Positions 46,105 to 60,132 of a stretch of DNA of 60,871 nt are shown here, piece after piece. The notes under the pieces are model-generated. The model worked only from the letters and a program-made list of their open reading frames with translations. It was not told the DNA's origin and did no database searches. The stretch's first letter is position 1. The number at the start of each line of letters is the position of its first letter. A program made the position numbers and the translations under genes. The DNA comes from Pseudomonadota bacterium (GTDB taxonomy: Bacteria > Pseudomonadota > Gammaproteobacteria > Steroidobacterales > Steroidobacteraceae): NCBI GenBank assembly GCA_018241505.1, contig JAFEDS010000023.1, forward strand, positions 1 through 60,871. Reading direction: 5' to 3'.

Positions 46105-47883
46105 TTACTCTGTTTTGGCCACGTCAGCCTCGAACAGCTCTTCGAGTTGGGTGGCGGCAGCGAGCGAGGTCGCTATGAATTTCGTCTCGTCGTCCTTGAC
46201 CGCGTACTGTGCGTCAAAGGTCGCTTCGTCATGTTGCCGGAATTTGCGCACCAATGCTTTTGCGGTGCTGGTGGGCTCCCCGAGCGTTTCGAGCACGGCC
46301 GTTGCCATCTCGAGGCTGGATACATAGTTCTCGCGGATGATGTATCGCACCCCGACGTCCTTCAGAGCGAAAGCATGCTGACGGTTCCGGGCGCGCGCGA
46401 AGATTTTCAGACGAGGAAACTGCTCCTTCACAATCTCTGCGGTACGGACCGAAGCGTCGACGTCGTCGATGGCCAAGACAAAGATCAGTGCATCTTCGGC
46501 GCCTGCCGAGCGTAGCAGGTCGAGGCGTGTCGCATCTCCGTAGTAGATTTTGTTGCCGAATTTTCTTACGAAATCTACGTGCGTCTGATTGGAGTCGAGA
46601 GCGGTGAACTTGATGTGGCGGGCGCTCAGCACGCGGGCGACGATCTGACCGAATCGCCCGAAACCGGCAATGATCACGCGATTCTCGCCTGCCTCGATCT
46701 CATCAAAAGGCCGGGCAGTCTCCGTTTCGAAGCGGCTGTGGAATGCGTCGTACAAAATCAGCAGCAACGGTCCGATCATCATCGAGAGCGTGACTGAGAG
46801 GACCAACAGGTCCGCCAGCTCGGCATCGATGATCCGCTCGCGCGCGGCCATCGTGAACAACACAAAGGCAAACTCTCCACCTGCGGGCAGCGTGAACCCG
46901 AGACGCCAGGAAGACGCCCCCGATTGACCCGAGGCTTTACCCAGCAGGGTTGTCGCGATCAGCTTGATGACGAGAAAACCACCGGTGACCGCGAGGACCC
47001 GCACTGGCATCGAGACGAGCAGACCGAGATTCGCTGCCATCCCGACGGCAACAAAGAACAACCCGAGCAAAAGCCCTTTGAACGGTTCCAGGTCTGCTTC
47101 CAGCTCATGTCGGAACTCGCTGTCCGCCAACAGCACGCCAGCGAGAAAAGCACCTAGAGACATGGAGAGTCCGACTTCCCGCGCGAGGATCGCCACGGCG
47201 ATGACCGTGAGCAGTGCCGCGGCGGTAAAGACTTCGGTTACTTTGATACGGGCAACCACACGCAGCGCTGGCCGTAACAACAATCTTCCGCCCACAACGA
47301 TGCCCGCCATCACGCCCAACAACTTGGCGAGCGTGAGCAGGCCGTTTCCGTCGGCCACCGGATTGACGGCAGTCGGCGCGATCAAGGGCAACGCAGCGAG
47401 CACGGGTAGGACTGCGAGGTCCTGAAACAGCAGAATGCCAAACGCGGCCCGTCCGTGAGCGCTTTTTAGCTGTGTCCGTTCCGCAAGCAACTGCAGAACG
47501 AGTGGCGTCGAAGATAAAGAGAGACCGAAGCCTACGAGCAGAGCGGGCGCCAGTTGAAGCCCGAGGAGCCATCCGGTCAGGCCCAGCAGGACCGCGCAGA
47601 GAACCACCTGCGCAGACCCCATACCGAAGACGATGCGCCGCATGACCCACAAGCGGGTTGGTTGCAGCTCGAGGCCAATAATGAACAGCAGCAGGACGAT
47701 GCCGAACTCCGAGAAGCTCATGACGCTCTCGACGTCGCGGACGAGTCGGAAGCCCCACGGACCGATCACCATCCCGGCGGCGACGTAACCCAGGATGGAG
47801 CTGAGTCGCAGGAGCCTGAAAATAGAGACTGCCAGGACCGCCGCGCCCAGCAGCACCGCGCATTGATTGAGGTTGATAGCCAT
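46105..47883 (-). CDS. CPA2 cation:proton antiporter with TrkA-N domain (KefB/KefC-like)
   Basis: A 592-residue inner-membrane antiporter. About twelve hydrophobic helices occupy residues 5-380, including FGLSLSSTPLVLQLL and FGILLFQDLAVLPVL, with the conserved QD of the transport core. The C-terminal TrkA-N/RCK domain starts at about residue 410 (VIIAGFGRFGQIVARVL) and binds a nucleotide. Kef proteins are gated by glutathione; whether this one is cannot be seen. DUF924 follows closely. Confidence 0.92.
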   Translation of the reverse strand: MAINLNQCAVLLGAAVLAVSIFRLLRLSSILGYVAAGMVIGPWGFRLVRDVESVMSFSEFGIVLLLFIIGLELQPTRLWVMRRIVFGMGSAQVVLCAVLLGLTGWLLGLQLAPALLVGFGLSLSSTPLVLQLLAERTQLKSAHGRAAFGILLFQDLAVLPVLAALPLIAPTAVNPVADGNGLLTLAKLLGVMAGIVVGGRLLLRPALRVVARIKVTEVFTAAALLTVIAVAILAREVGLSMSLGAFLAGVLLADSEFRHELEADLEPFKGLLLGLFFVAVGMAANLGLLVSMPVRVLAVTGGFLVIKLIATTLLGKASGQSGASSWRLGFTLPAGGEFAFVLFTMAARERIIDAELADLLVLSVTLSMMIGPLLLILYDAFHSRFETETARPFDEIEAGENRVIIAGFGRFGQIVARVLSARHIKFTALDSNQTHVDFVRKFGNKIYYGDATRLDLLRSAGAEDALIFVLAIDDVDASVRTAEIVKEQFPRLKIFARARNRQHAFALKDVGVRYIIRENYVSSLEMATAVLETLGEPTSTAKALVRKFRQHDEATFDAQYAVKDDETKFIATSLAAATQLEELFEADVAKTE

Positions 47884-48000
47884 TTGCGCAAATTCTGTCA
47901 GGAAATGGAGCGAAGCTTCAGCGAAGTTTGCCCCGATGGCGTCCCCCGGATGGGTAGGGTGGCTTGAGATCCCCGCAGCGGGGCCCCAATCGCTGCGGCT

Positions 48001-48978
48001 ATGTTGCAGGAAATTGATTCGAGCGAGTCGTCAGGGTCTTCAAGCGTGCAGGATGACGGTGCGCTGGACGCGTACTCGCAGGCAGTGGTTGGTGCGGTTG
48101 AGCGCGTAGGTGAGGCAGTAGTCAGTATCTACGTGGGCGGTGCCGGTGAAGCAGCGCGAGCTCGTGGCGGCGCCGGCTCCGGCGTAGTGGTGACTCCCGA
48201 CGGGTACGTGTTGACGAACGAGCACGTGGTCCAGAACGCTCACGAAGCACGCGTTGCATTTGTAGACGGTCGCAGCGTGCCGGCAGTTGTGGTTGGGAAA
48301 GACCCGTCGACAGATCTTGCAGTGCTGCGCGCTCAGGCAGCCGCACTGCCGTACGCTCGACTCTCGACAGCGCAGCCCTTACGCGTCGGGCAACTGGTCG
48401 TTGCCGTCGGCAATCCATTTGGGTTTGAGTCAACAGTGTCCGCAGGCGTCGTGAGTGCGCTGGGTCGTTCACTTCGGAGTCGGCACGGCCGTCTCATAGA
48501 AGGGGTCGTGCAGCATACGGCCGCACTCAATCCGGGTAATTCTGGTGGCCCGCTGGTGGATTCGCGGGGGCGAGTTGTCGGTGTGAACACTGCGATTATT
48601 GCGATGGCCCAAGGCATTGGATTCGCTGTGCCGGCCGGCACGGCGCAATGGGTGCTCACCGAAATTCTGACGCAGGGACGTGTTAGGCGCGCCTACCTCG
48701 GAGTCAGCGTCCGTGACAGAGCGCTGGACACGCGGCTGGTGCGAGCGCTGGATTTACCCGTGACGCGTGCAGTCGAGATCATGAGTCGTGATGAGCAGGG
48801 ACCGGCGGCACAAGCCGATCTGCACGCGGGCGATCTGATTGTTGCGGTGAATGATGCGGCGGTGAATGGAATCGACGCGCTGCATTTGCAGCTCAGCCGC
48901 TGTCCTGTCGGGACACCGATCACGCTCCATGTCATTCGCCGCACGCAAAGGCTGAAGGTGCGGCTCGCCGCTCAATAA
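48001..48978 (+). CDS. HtrA/DegP-like serine protease with one PDZ domain
   Basis: A 325-residue S1C protease. The triad is His in NEHVVQNA, Asp in PSTDLAVLR and Ser in NPGNSGGPL. A single PDZ domain makes up the last 90 residues. The N-terminus (MLQEIDSSESSG) has no signal peptide or membrane helix, so it may be cytoplasmic, unlike most HtrA proteins; an alternative upstream start was not found. It is divergent from the antiporter gene. Confidence 0.9.
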   Translation: MLQEIDSSESSGSSSVQDDGALDAYSQAVVGAVERVGEAVVSIYVGGAGEAARARGGAGSGVVVTPDGYVLTNEHVVQNAHEARVAFVDGRSVPAVVVGKDPSTDLAVLRAQAAALPYARLSTAQPLRVGQLVVAVGNPFGFESTVSAGVVSALGRSLRSRHGRLIEGVVQHTAALNPGNSGGPLVDSRGRVVGVNTAIIAMAQGIGFAVPAGTAQWVLTEILTQGRVRRAYLGVSVRDRALDTRLVRALDLPVTRAVEIMSRDEQGPAAQADLHAGDLIVAVNDAAVNGIDALHLQLSRCPVGTPITLHVIRRTQRLKVRLAAQ

Positions 48979-49081
48979 GCGCGGCAAGTATCCCTAGCAG
49001 GGACGGGGCCGCGCAGAGCCCGGCCTTCGTTTCCGCCTAGTCCGGCTGCGCTGGTGCGCGGCGCCGAGCCTGGCGCTTGCC

Positions 49082-49486
49082 TCATTCGCAGAGACTCTCC
49101 ATGTAGCCTTGTGCCGTGGGCGACAAGCGTTTCCGCGCCAGCGCGCGGGCCTTGGGAGCATCTACGATGTATTCGAGCGGACCCGAGACGAGCATCTCGC
49201 GGATGCGCGGACTCTTAGCGGACATGCGTGCCATCTTATTCAACACGGTGAAGCCACGATTAATCTTGTCGCGGGAAACGCGGTTCAGCTCAATGGTTCG
49301 AGCGAGGTATTGCCCGAAACGGGCGTACAGGAAGTAGTCATCATCCCCGACCTGGAAACGGGCCTCGGCGAAGAAGTCAGGGAAATTCTTCTCGAGATAC
49401 TGGTTAACGCTTTGAAGACGGGAAGCGGTCTCGCTTCCGGAGGGCCGGCGGGTGACGCTGGCGGAGTCTGTGCGTTTCTTGGTCAT
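49082..49486 (-). CDS. Protein of unknown function
   Basis: A 134-residue basic protein from ATG 49486. It contains regular helices, several Arg/Lys, and a motif NQYLEKNFPDFFAEARFQVGDD. No domain, signal or membrane segment is recognised. The gene stands alone between convergent and co-oriented neighbours. Confidence 0.6.
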   Translation of the reverse strand: MTKKRTDSASVTRRPSGSETASRLQSVNQYLEKNFPDFFAEARFQVGDDDYFLYARFGQYLARTIELNRVSRDKINRGFTVLNKMARMSAKSPRIREMLVSGPLEYIVDAPKARALARKRLSPTAQGYMESLCE

Positions 49487-49659
49487 TGAGAGTGAAACAC
49501 CTCCAATGGGTCCGAACGACCATCTCTGGACGTCACGGCTGGTACCACACACCGCAACGCGCGCGCATGTTGAGGTACGTCGCCCCACGATGCAATAGGC
49601 TGCAGACAAGAATGCGATCAGTTCGGCGCTTTTTTTCAGCGGCCCGATGTTGGATCAAG

Positions 49660-50226
49660 TCACAGTCTTTCCCAGTCGGAGCGCTGCATCCTGTACAGGA
49701 CATGTCGCTGCAGTCGATGGCCCGCTGGCAGACTCGGGTGATCGAAGTCGTCCGCGCAATTGTGTGTCATGCCGATGCGTTGCATGACACCAATTGAGCG
49801 CTCGTTCAGTGACGCCGTGAACGAGACTATTTGTTGAAGTCTCAACTTCTCGAAGCCGAAATGTAGCGACGCGATCGCCGCCTCTGTCGCGTAACCGTGA
49901 CCCCAGAATTCCTTCGCGATCCGCCAGCCGATTTCAACGCACGGCGTGAAGTGCGCGGTGAACATAGGTACCGACAGGCCGACGAACCCAATGAAGGGGA
50001 CGACTCCGCGGACCTCTACTGCCCAAAGTCCCCAACCCCGCTCCGCCATCGCGACCTGTGTCCGGCTCACCCAGGCCTCACTTTCGTCACGGGGCAGGCA
50101 GCGCGGGAAGTATTCCATCACGAGCGGGTCCTCATTCAGTCGCGCGAATGCGTCCCGGTCGGAGTCGCGCCATTGCCTGAGAAGCAGGCGTTGGGTGGTT
50201 AGAAGGTTTGGCGCTATTGAAAGCAT
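49660..50226 (-). CDS. GNAT family N-acetyltransferase (RimJ/RimL-like)
   Basis: A 188-residue acetyltransferase from ATG 50226; ATGs at 50235 and 50253 are also in frame. It opens with LLTTQRLLLRQWRDSDRDAF, a typical RimJ/RimL start. Acetyl-CoA binding is suggested by GWRIAKEFWGHGYATEA, and NERSIGVMQRIGM follows as expected. The substrate is unknown. Confidence 0.87.
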   Translation of the reverse strand: MLSIAPNLLTTQRLLLRQWRDSDRDAFARLNEDPLVMEYFPRCLPRDESEAWVSRTQVAMAERGWGLWAVEVRGVVPFIGFVGLSVPMFTAHFTPCVEIGWRIAKEFWGHGYATEAAIASLHFGFEKLRLQQIVSFTASLNERSIGVMQRIGMTHNCADDFDHPSLPAGHRLQRHVLYRMQRSDWERL

Positions 50227-50323
50227 ACGGTGCATCGGTATTATCGGGCACATAGTGATGGTGTAGACAGGCGACCGCCGCGCGGGTACCTCCAGCCTCA
50301 AACCCGGGCGATCTTCGACTGCC

Positions 50324-50354
50324 AGCCCCTGGATTAACAAATCCAGCTCGGGCT
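50324..50354 (+). promoter_or_regulatory. Stem-loop in the gltB leader
   Basis: AGCCC then CTGGATT, loop AACA, AATCCAG, a 3-base bulge and GGGCT form a 12-bp stem. It is the first of three hairpins on the gltB strand between 50320 and the gltB start. A 6-bp hairpin (CGGGAC/GTCCCG) follows at 50391-50411. Confidence 0.5.
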
Positions 50355-50432
50355 TTCTGACCGCAAGAATTATCTGGATTGAAAGCGCACCGGGACAGCC
50401 CTTAGGTCCCGAGGGCGAATTTCGCAATTAAC

Positions 50433-50469
50433 AAAAAGCGCCGCAGGGCTACGCGCCCCGGCGATTTTT
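50433..50469 (+). terminator. Intrinsic terminator just upstream of gltB (possible attenuator)
   Basis: CGCCG-CA-GGGC, a five-base loop, then GCCC-CGGCG and five Ts at 50465-50469. An A-run on the other side (50433-50437) would let it act on both strands. It ends 30 bases before the gltB ATG. No gene on the plus strand is upstream, which suggests either attenuation of gltBD or the end of a small leader RNA. Confidence 0.7.
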
Positions 50470-50499
50470 GTAGTCAGACAACAGCCTTGAGGCACGACG

Positions 50500-56401
<5,902 letters not shown>

Positions 56402-56428
56402 CGCTGAAGCAATGCGTCGGCTGTCCTA

Positions 56429-56456
56429 CCCACCAAAAACCACGCTTTTTGGTGGG
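56429..56456. repeat. Palindromic repeat element, copy 2
   Basis: A perfect 11-bp hairpin: CCCACCAAAAA, loop CCACGC, TTTTTGGTGGG, 28 bases after gltD. The segment 56430-56452 is identical on the opposite strand to 35797-35819. It could serve as a terminator for gltBD. Confidence 0.7.
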
Positions 56457-56489
56457 CGCAAAGCGAAGCTGCTCCCGTTGGATCCGCGG

Positions 56490-56508
56490 AAATTGCCGCA
56501 GGCAATTT
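56490..56508. other. Short perfect hairpin
   Basis: AAATTGCC and GGCAATTT with a three-base loop (GCA), between the palindromic repeat and the terminator downstream of gltD. No T-run accompanies it. Role unknown. Confidence 0.4.
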
Positions 56509-56523
56509 GCGCCCATAGAAAAG

Positions 56524-56553
56524 AAAAAAGCCTCCACCCGTGAAGGTGGAGGC
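56524..56553 (-). terminator. Intrinsic terminator for minus-strand transcription
   Basis: A 9-bp stem (GCCTCCACC/GGTGGAGGC) with a six-base loop, followed on the minus strand by six Ts (A-run at 56524-56529 on the plus strand). On the plus strand it has no T-run. The nearest minus-strand gene ends 507 bases upstream. Confidence 0.7.
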
Positions 56554-57059
56554 TTCGAGTGCTTCCCGACTGACCCGGTGGATCGCTGTCAGCTCCGGCC
56601 GGGCGCGGGCAAAAATGTCGACTAGGAGTCGCCCTGTCTGCGCACCGGCGTGTCGCGTCGTCACGAGCATCTATGTTTGCGGCTGAAACGCTGGAGCCGA
56701 AACTCCGGCCTCTAATGGCATGGCTGGCGTGTCAATTCACGCGCTGACCGTTTCTGACAATCCGCGAAAAGTTCGCGATTGCCGTTACCCGTGCCCGCGT
56801 CGATTCCCCGAGTTTTCTTGTTGTGTTTCCCTCCTGTTTCAGTTGTGCGCTCCTCGCATCACCTGGGGTGGGGCGAAGCGCCAGGAAATTTTCAGCTAAG
56901 CCGCTGCCAGAGCCCCAAAACTCAAGAGAATCCGTGGGTTGCGGGGCTCGCAAGCCGTTCTCACAAGTTAAAGTGTACGCGCTTTCGACGAACTTTCCAT
57001 GTCGTATTTAACGGACATCGAGATTGGTGTCGATTCGGCGCAGGGTTTGAATCAGGCCG

Positions 57060-59069
57060 TCATCGAGCCAGGTAGACGGTGAATCGAGCGCCTGCGTCTG
57101 CAGGAAGACTGTTGGCCTCGGCTTTTCCGCTATGGAACTCTGCTATGAGCCGCACTATGTAAAGTCCGAGGCCGAAATGAGGGCGATTGTCATCGGAATC
57201 GCCCTTGCGGGATTGCCACAGTGACTCAAACAGCCGGTCGCGAATCGAAGCCGAGAGCGGAGGGCCCGGGTTGTCGACTTCGACGACGGCGAACTGAGGC
57301 TCCAATCTCACGCGCAAGACGATTTGCGCGCCTGTTGGGCTGAAATCGACGGCGTTGTCGACGAGTTTGTCGAGCATCTGCACTATGAGGTCCGGCGCAC
57401 CCTCGATCTCCACGGCCTCGTCGGGCGTCTCGGTGGCAAACGCGCGCTCGGTGAACGCGATGCGATACGAATCGGCAGCGGCTTTGACGACGGGCACGAG
57501 ATCGAAGCGCACACGCTCGGCATTGCTGATGGCCTCTTCAACGCGCGTTGCTGCACCCATTGCGATGAATATCCCGTTCAGCCGCTCGGTGCCCTGCCGT
57601 GCCCGGTCGAGGTATACGCGGGCAGAAGGCGAGACGCCTTCCGACTCCAGATTCTCCAGCGACGATCGAACAATCGTCAGCGGGGTTCGAATCTCGTGTG
57701 CGAGTTTTCCCGCAAGAGTGCGCAGGTAGCCCGTGTATTCGTTCAGGCGATGTAAAAGCGTGGAGAAGCCGCGCGCGACGTCGCCTAGCTCGTCGGAAGA
57801 ATCGGTTTCCGGAAATGTCGTGACGAGCCCCTCCCGGGTCAGCGCCGACTCGCTCGCGGCACGCAGCCGCGAAAGCCGCAACGCGAGCGACGCCGCAAAA
57901 ATGAACGTGGCGATCACCGCGATGGCACTGATTACCAGCGTCAAATTCAACATATGCGTCAGCGCACGGTCGCGGAGGGCCAGCCACCGATCCTCGGTCT
58001 GTGATACTTCCAGCGAGCCGATCACCTTCGTGTGCTCGCGGTTATAGATGTCCGCCTTGGAATCAATGACCAGGCGGGTACCGGGGCGGTCGACAAACCG
58101 GCGATAGAACTGGGTGAGGATGCCGCGCTCCGGCCCCAGCGCGCTCGGGACCGAGAGGGCGTCGGCTTGCGCAAGAAGCCGCCCCTCGGGCGCTGATATC
58201 GCGATCCGCAGCCCCGGCTGACTGAACTGCTTCAGATACAACGGTAACTCCGGCGATGCCACAACCAGTCGACCGACCGTGTGTAGATCGTCGCTGCGCA
58301 ACGTGCCGTAGCTGACCGGGTCCGCGCCGCGCTGGTTACGATCGTCAATGAGCACCCCGAAGTGCTCCCCCAACATCGACAGCGGGATTCGCATCTCCAG
58401 GCGATAGCCCTGGCTGGTCGGTTGCAGGGCCCCGACGATACGGGTCTCGGTGACGGCGGTGAGTTGGCCGTATTCCCCCGTCACGATGCGGCGGGCCGTG
58501 ACGGAGCCAGGGCCCGTGGCCGCGACGAAAACCTGGTGCTGACGACCGTCCTGTCCTTCGAAGCCGATCCAGATGCGATCGCCGAAGGTGCTGGGGTCCA
58601 ATGGGCTCCCGCCGGGAGTGTCATACACGAGGTGCTCGTCCTGCACTTCGAGCATCACGTACAACATCCGTTCGAACACGCCGGCCATCAGGCCAAAGCG
58701 ATGTTGGCCGTGGGTGTAGTAGTGCCAGCCGGGCTTGTTCTGTGGCCATTCTTCCACGTAGCCGTCGAGGAACGGCTGAGACGTCAAAAGTACCGGTCGC
58801 AAATCGTACGGGCTGGGCTTCTCGTCTACCTCGGGCTTCGTGTTCTCGTCGGTTTGCGCGTCATCGGGGCTCTGCAGGGGCAGCGGTTGGCGATAGAGCA
58901 GATCGGTACGTCCTTGCAGAGACGCAGCGATTGTTTGTGCAACTGACAGCAGTGAGCCTTGTTCGCCTTCTCGCAGCGCGGTTTCCATTTCGCGGGCGTA
59001 ACGGCACCCGGCCCACGGAAGAACGAGTGTCGCGAGTCCCAGGAGAAGCAGTTTTAGGCGTATCGACAT
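57060..59069 (-). CDS. pdsS: Sensor histidine kinase, PdsS type
   Basis: A 669-residue membrane kinase from ATG 59069; a TTG at 59087 overlapping the regulator stop (TTGA) is an alternative. The first helix (residues 5-25) and the second (about 375-400) bracket a large periplasmic domain of about 340 residues. HAMP-like and HisKA regions follow, with phosphoacceptor His in LAHEIRTPLTIV, then HATPase boxes (KLVDNAVDFSP, GLGLYIVRLI). The length and layout match the dedicated-sortase-system histidine kinases (TIGR03785), although no sortase gene is nearby in the window. Confidence 0.85.
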   Translation of the reverse strand: MSIRLKLLLLGLATLVLPWAGCRYAREMETALREGEQGSLLSVAQTIAASLQGRTDLLYRQPLPLQSPDDAQTDENTKPEVDEKPSPYDLRPVLLTSQPFLDGYVEEWPQNKPGWHYYTHGQHRFGLMAGVFERMLYVMLEVQDEHLVYDTPGGSPLDPSTFGDRIWIGFEGQDGRQHQVFVAATGPGSVTARRIVTGEYGQLTAVTETRIVGALQPTSQGYRLEMRIPLSMLGEHFGVLIDDRNQRGADPVSYGTLRSDDLHTVGRLVVASPELPLYLKQFSQPGLRIAISAPEGRLLAQADALSVPSALGPERGILTQFYRRFVDRPGTRLVIDSKADIYNREHTKVIGSLEVSQTEDRWLALRDRALTHMLNLTLVISAIAVIATFIFAASLALRLSRLRAASESALTREGLVTTFPETDSSDELGDVARGFSTLLHRLNEYTGYLRTLAGKLAHEIRTPLTIVRSSLENLESEGVSPSARVYLDRARQGTERLNGIFIAMGAATRVEEAISNAERVRFDLVPVVKAAADSYRIAFTERAFATETPDEAVEIEGAPDLIVQMLDKLVDNAVDFSPTGAQIVLRVRLEPQFAVVEVDNPGPPLSASIRDRLFESLWQSRKGDSDDNRPHFGLGLYIVRLIAEFHSGKAEANSLPADAGARFTVYLAR

Positions 59070-59083
59070 GAACCGGGCTGTGT

Positions 59084-59779
59084 TCAATCAACCCAGCGGT
59101 AGCCCATGCCGTAAACGGTTTGCACCCCATCGAACTTCGGGTCGATGACCTGAAACTTCCGGCGGACGCGCTTGATATGAGACGTGATGGTGTTGTCGTC
59201 GAGCACGACGTTGGCCGCATCCATTAGTTGTTGGCGATTCTTGACGTGCCCGGGATGACGTGCGAGCGCGTGCACGATCCAGAATTCGGTCAGCGACAGA
59301 AGCACGACCTGGCCGTTCCACTCTACCTGCATTTTCTCGGAGTCGAGCGTCAGCGATCCGCGCCTGATGATCTGGGTCGCTTCGGTAGGACGTCGCAGTG
59401 CATCGACGCGACGGAACAAGGCATTCACGCGCGCGATGAGGTGCGCGAGGCTGAGATCCTTTGTCAGAAAGTCGTCCGCACCCAACCGCAGTCCGGATAC
59501 GGCATCGAGCTCGCTGTCGCGAGCGGTGAGAAAAATGATGGGCAGCTCTGCCGAAAGCGCGCGGAGCTGACGGCACAACTCGAAGCCACCCTCGGGCTCA
59601 TCCTCCAGCGAGATGTCGATGACGGCGAGATCCGGCAGGCGCGCCGTGAAAGCCGTCATGGCTTGTGGGCGATTGGGATAGGTCCGGACCAAGTAGCCCT
59701 CGCGCGTAAATGCGGCGGCATAGTTGTCACGGATCGCTGGCTCGTCCTCAACGATGGCGACGGTCTTTTTGGTGGCCAT
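59084..59779 (-). CDS. pdsR: Response regulator, OmpR family, PdsR type
   Basis: A 231-residue regulator. The receiver has the acidic pair ED at 11-12, phosphoacceptor Asp in LAVIDISL (about D55) and Lys in FLTKDLSL. The C-terminal winged helix (VLLSLTEFWIVHALARHPG, then YGMGYRWVD) binds DNA. It precedes the kinase gene and their ends overlap or nearly so. The pair matches the dedicated-sortase two-component family. Target genes are unknown. Confidence 0.87.
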   Translation of the reverse strand: MATKKTVAIVEDEPAIRDNYAAAFTREGYLVRTYPNRPQAMTAFTARLPDLAVIDISLEDEPEGGFELCRQLRALSAELPIIFLTARDSELDAVSGLRLGADDFLTKDLSLAHLIARVNALFRRVDALRRPTEATQIIRRGSLTLDSEKMQVEWNGQVVLLSLTEFWIVHALARHPGHVKNRQQLMDAANVVLDDNTITSHIKRVRRKFQVIDPKFDGVQTVYGMGYRWVD

Positions 59780-59974
59780 GAGCTACAAGGTGCCTTTGCA
59801 TTTCATGGCCATAGGCTACCCCGTGAAGGTTGCGCCGTATATGGCACAGGCTGTGACCCGCATCCCCTTGTAGACCGTTCGAGTGCTGCCGGGCGTCCCT
59901 GCCATTTTTCGCCATAATTCTCAGGCGGGATGACATTTTTCCGCCCGGGGGATGCGTGGGCATTGCGGCGAAAT

Positions 59975-59997
59975 AGCTCCATCGAAGCGATGGAGCT
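59975..59997 (+). promoter_or_regulatory. Hairpin sequestering a ribosome binding site
   Basis: AGCTCCATC, loop GAAGC, GATGGAGCT: a perfect 9-bp stem. The right arm contains GGAG (59992-59995), the ribosome binding site of the small ORF at 60004, which would be blocked while the stem is closed. This is the layout of an RNA thermometer or a factor-dependent switch. Confidence 0.55.
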
Positions 59998-60003
59998 CAC
60001 CTC

Positions 60004-60090
60004 ATGAATGCGCTCGGCCTGAGTCGGACGGAATGGATGTTCAACGTGTTGGGGTTGCTGGTGCTGTTGGCGTTGGGTGTGGTCAGTTAA
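60004..60090 (+). CDS. Small hydrophobic membrane peptide (28 aa)
   Basis: ATG at 60004, stop TAA at 60088-60090, ribosome binding site GGAG with eight-base spacing. After a polar start (MNALGLSRTEW) comes a hydrophobic stretch rich in Leu and Val (FNVLGLLVLLALGVV) that could span the membrane. It is too short for similarity judgement. The gene is opposite in direction to both neighbours (a two-component regulator and an acyl-CoA dehydrogenase) and lies between them. Confidence 0.5.
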   Translation: MNALGLSRTEWMFNVLGLLVLLALGVVS

Positions 60091-60132
60091 AGCGTGGGAG
60101 GGCGCGCCCCGGTGATGGCACCGGCGGCCGTG

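Larger units (their letters stand above)
56402..57059. other. Intergenic region with hairpins and no supported gene
   Basis: This 658-bp stretch holds three hairpins near gltD (56429-56456, 56490-56508, 56524-56553). After about 56560 there is nothing recognised on either strand. A minus-strand TTG-started 73-codon frame (56732-56953) lacks a ribosome binding site and is not called. A promoter-like pair TGGAAA/TACACT with 17-bp spacing lies on the minus strand near 56970-57000, which could feed a transcript ending at the terminator at 56524. Confidence 0.4.

Noticed and set aside
56732-56953. 73-codon minus-strand frame
   Set aside because: TTG start, no ribosome binding site and no recognisable content.
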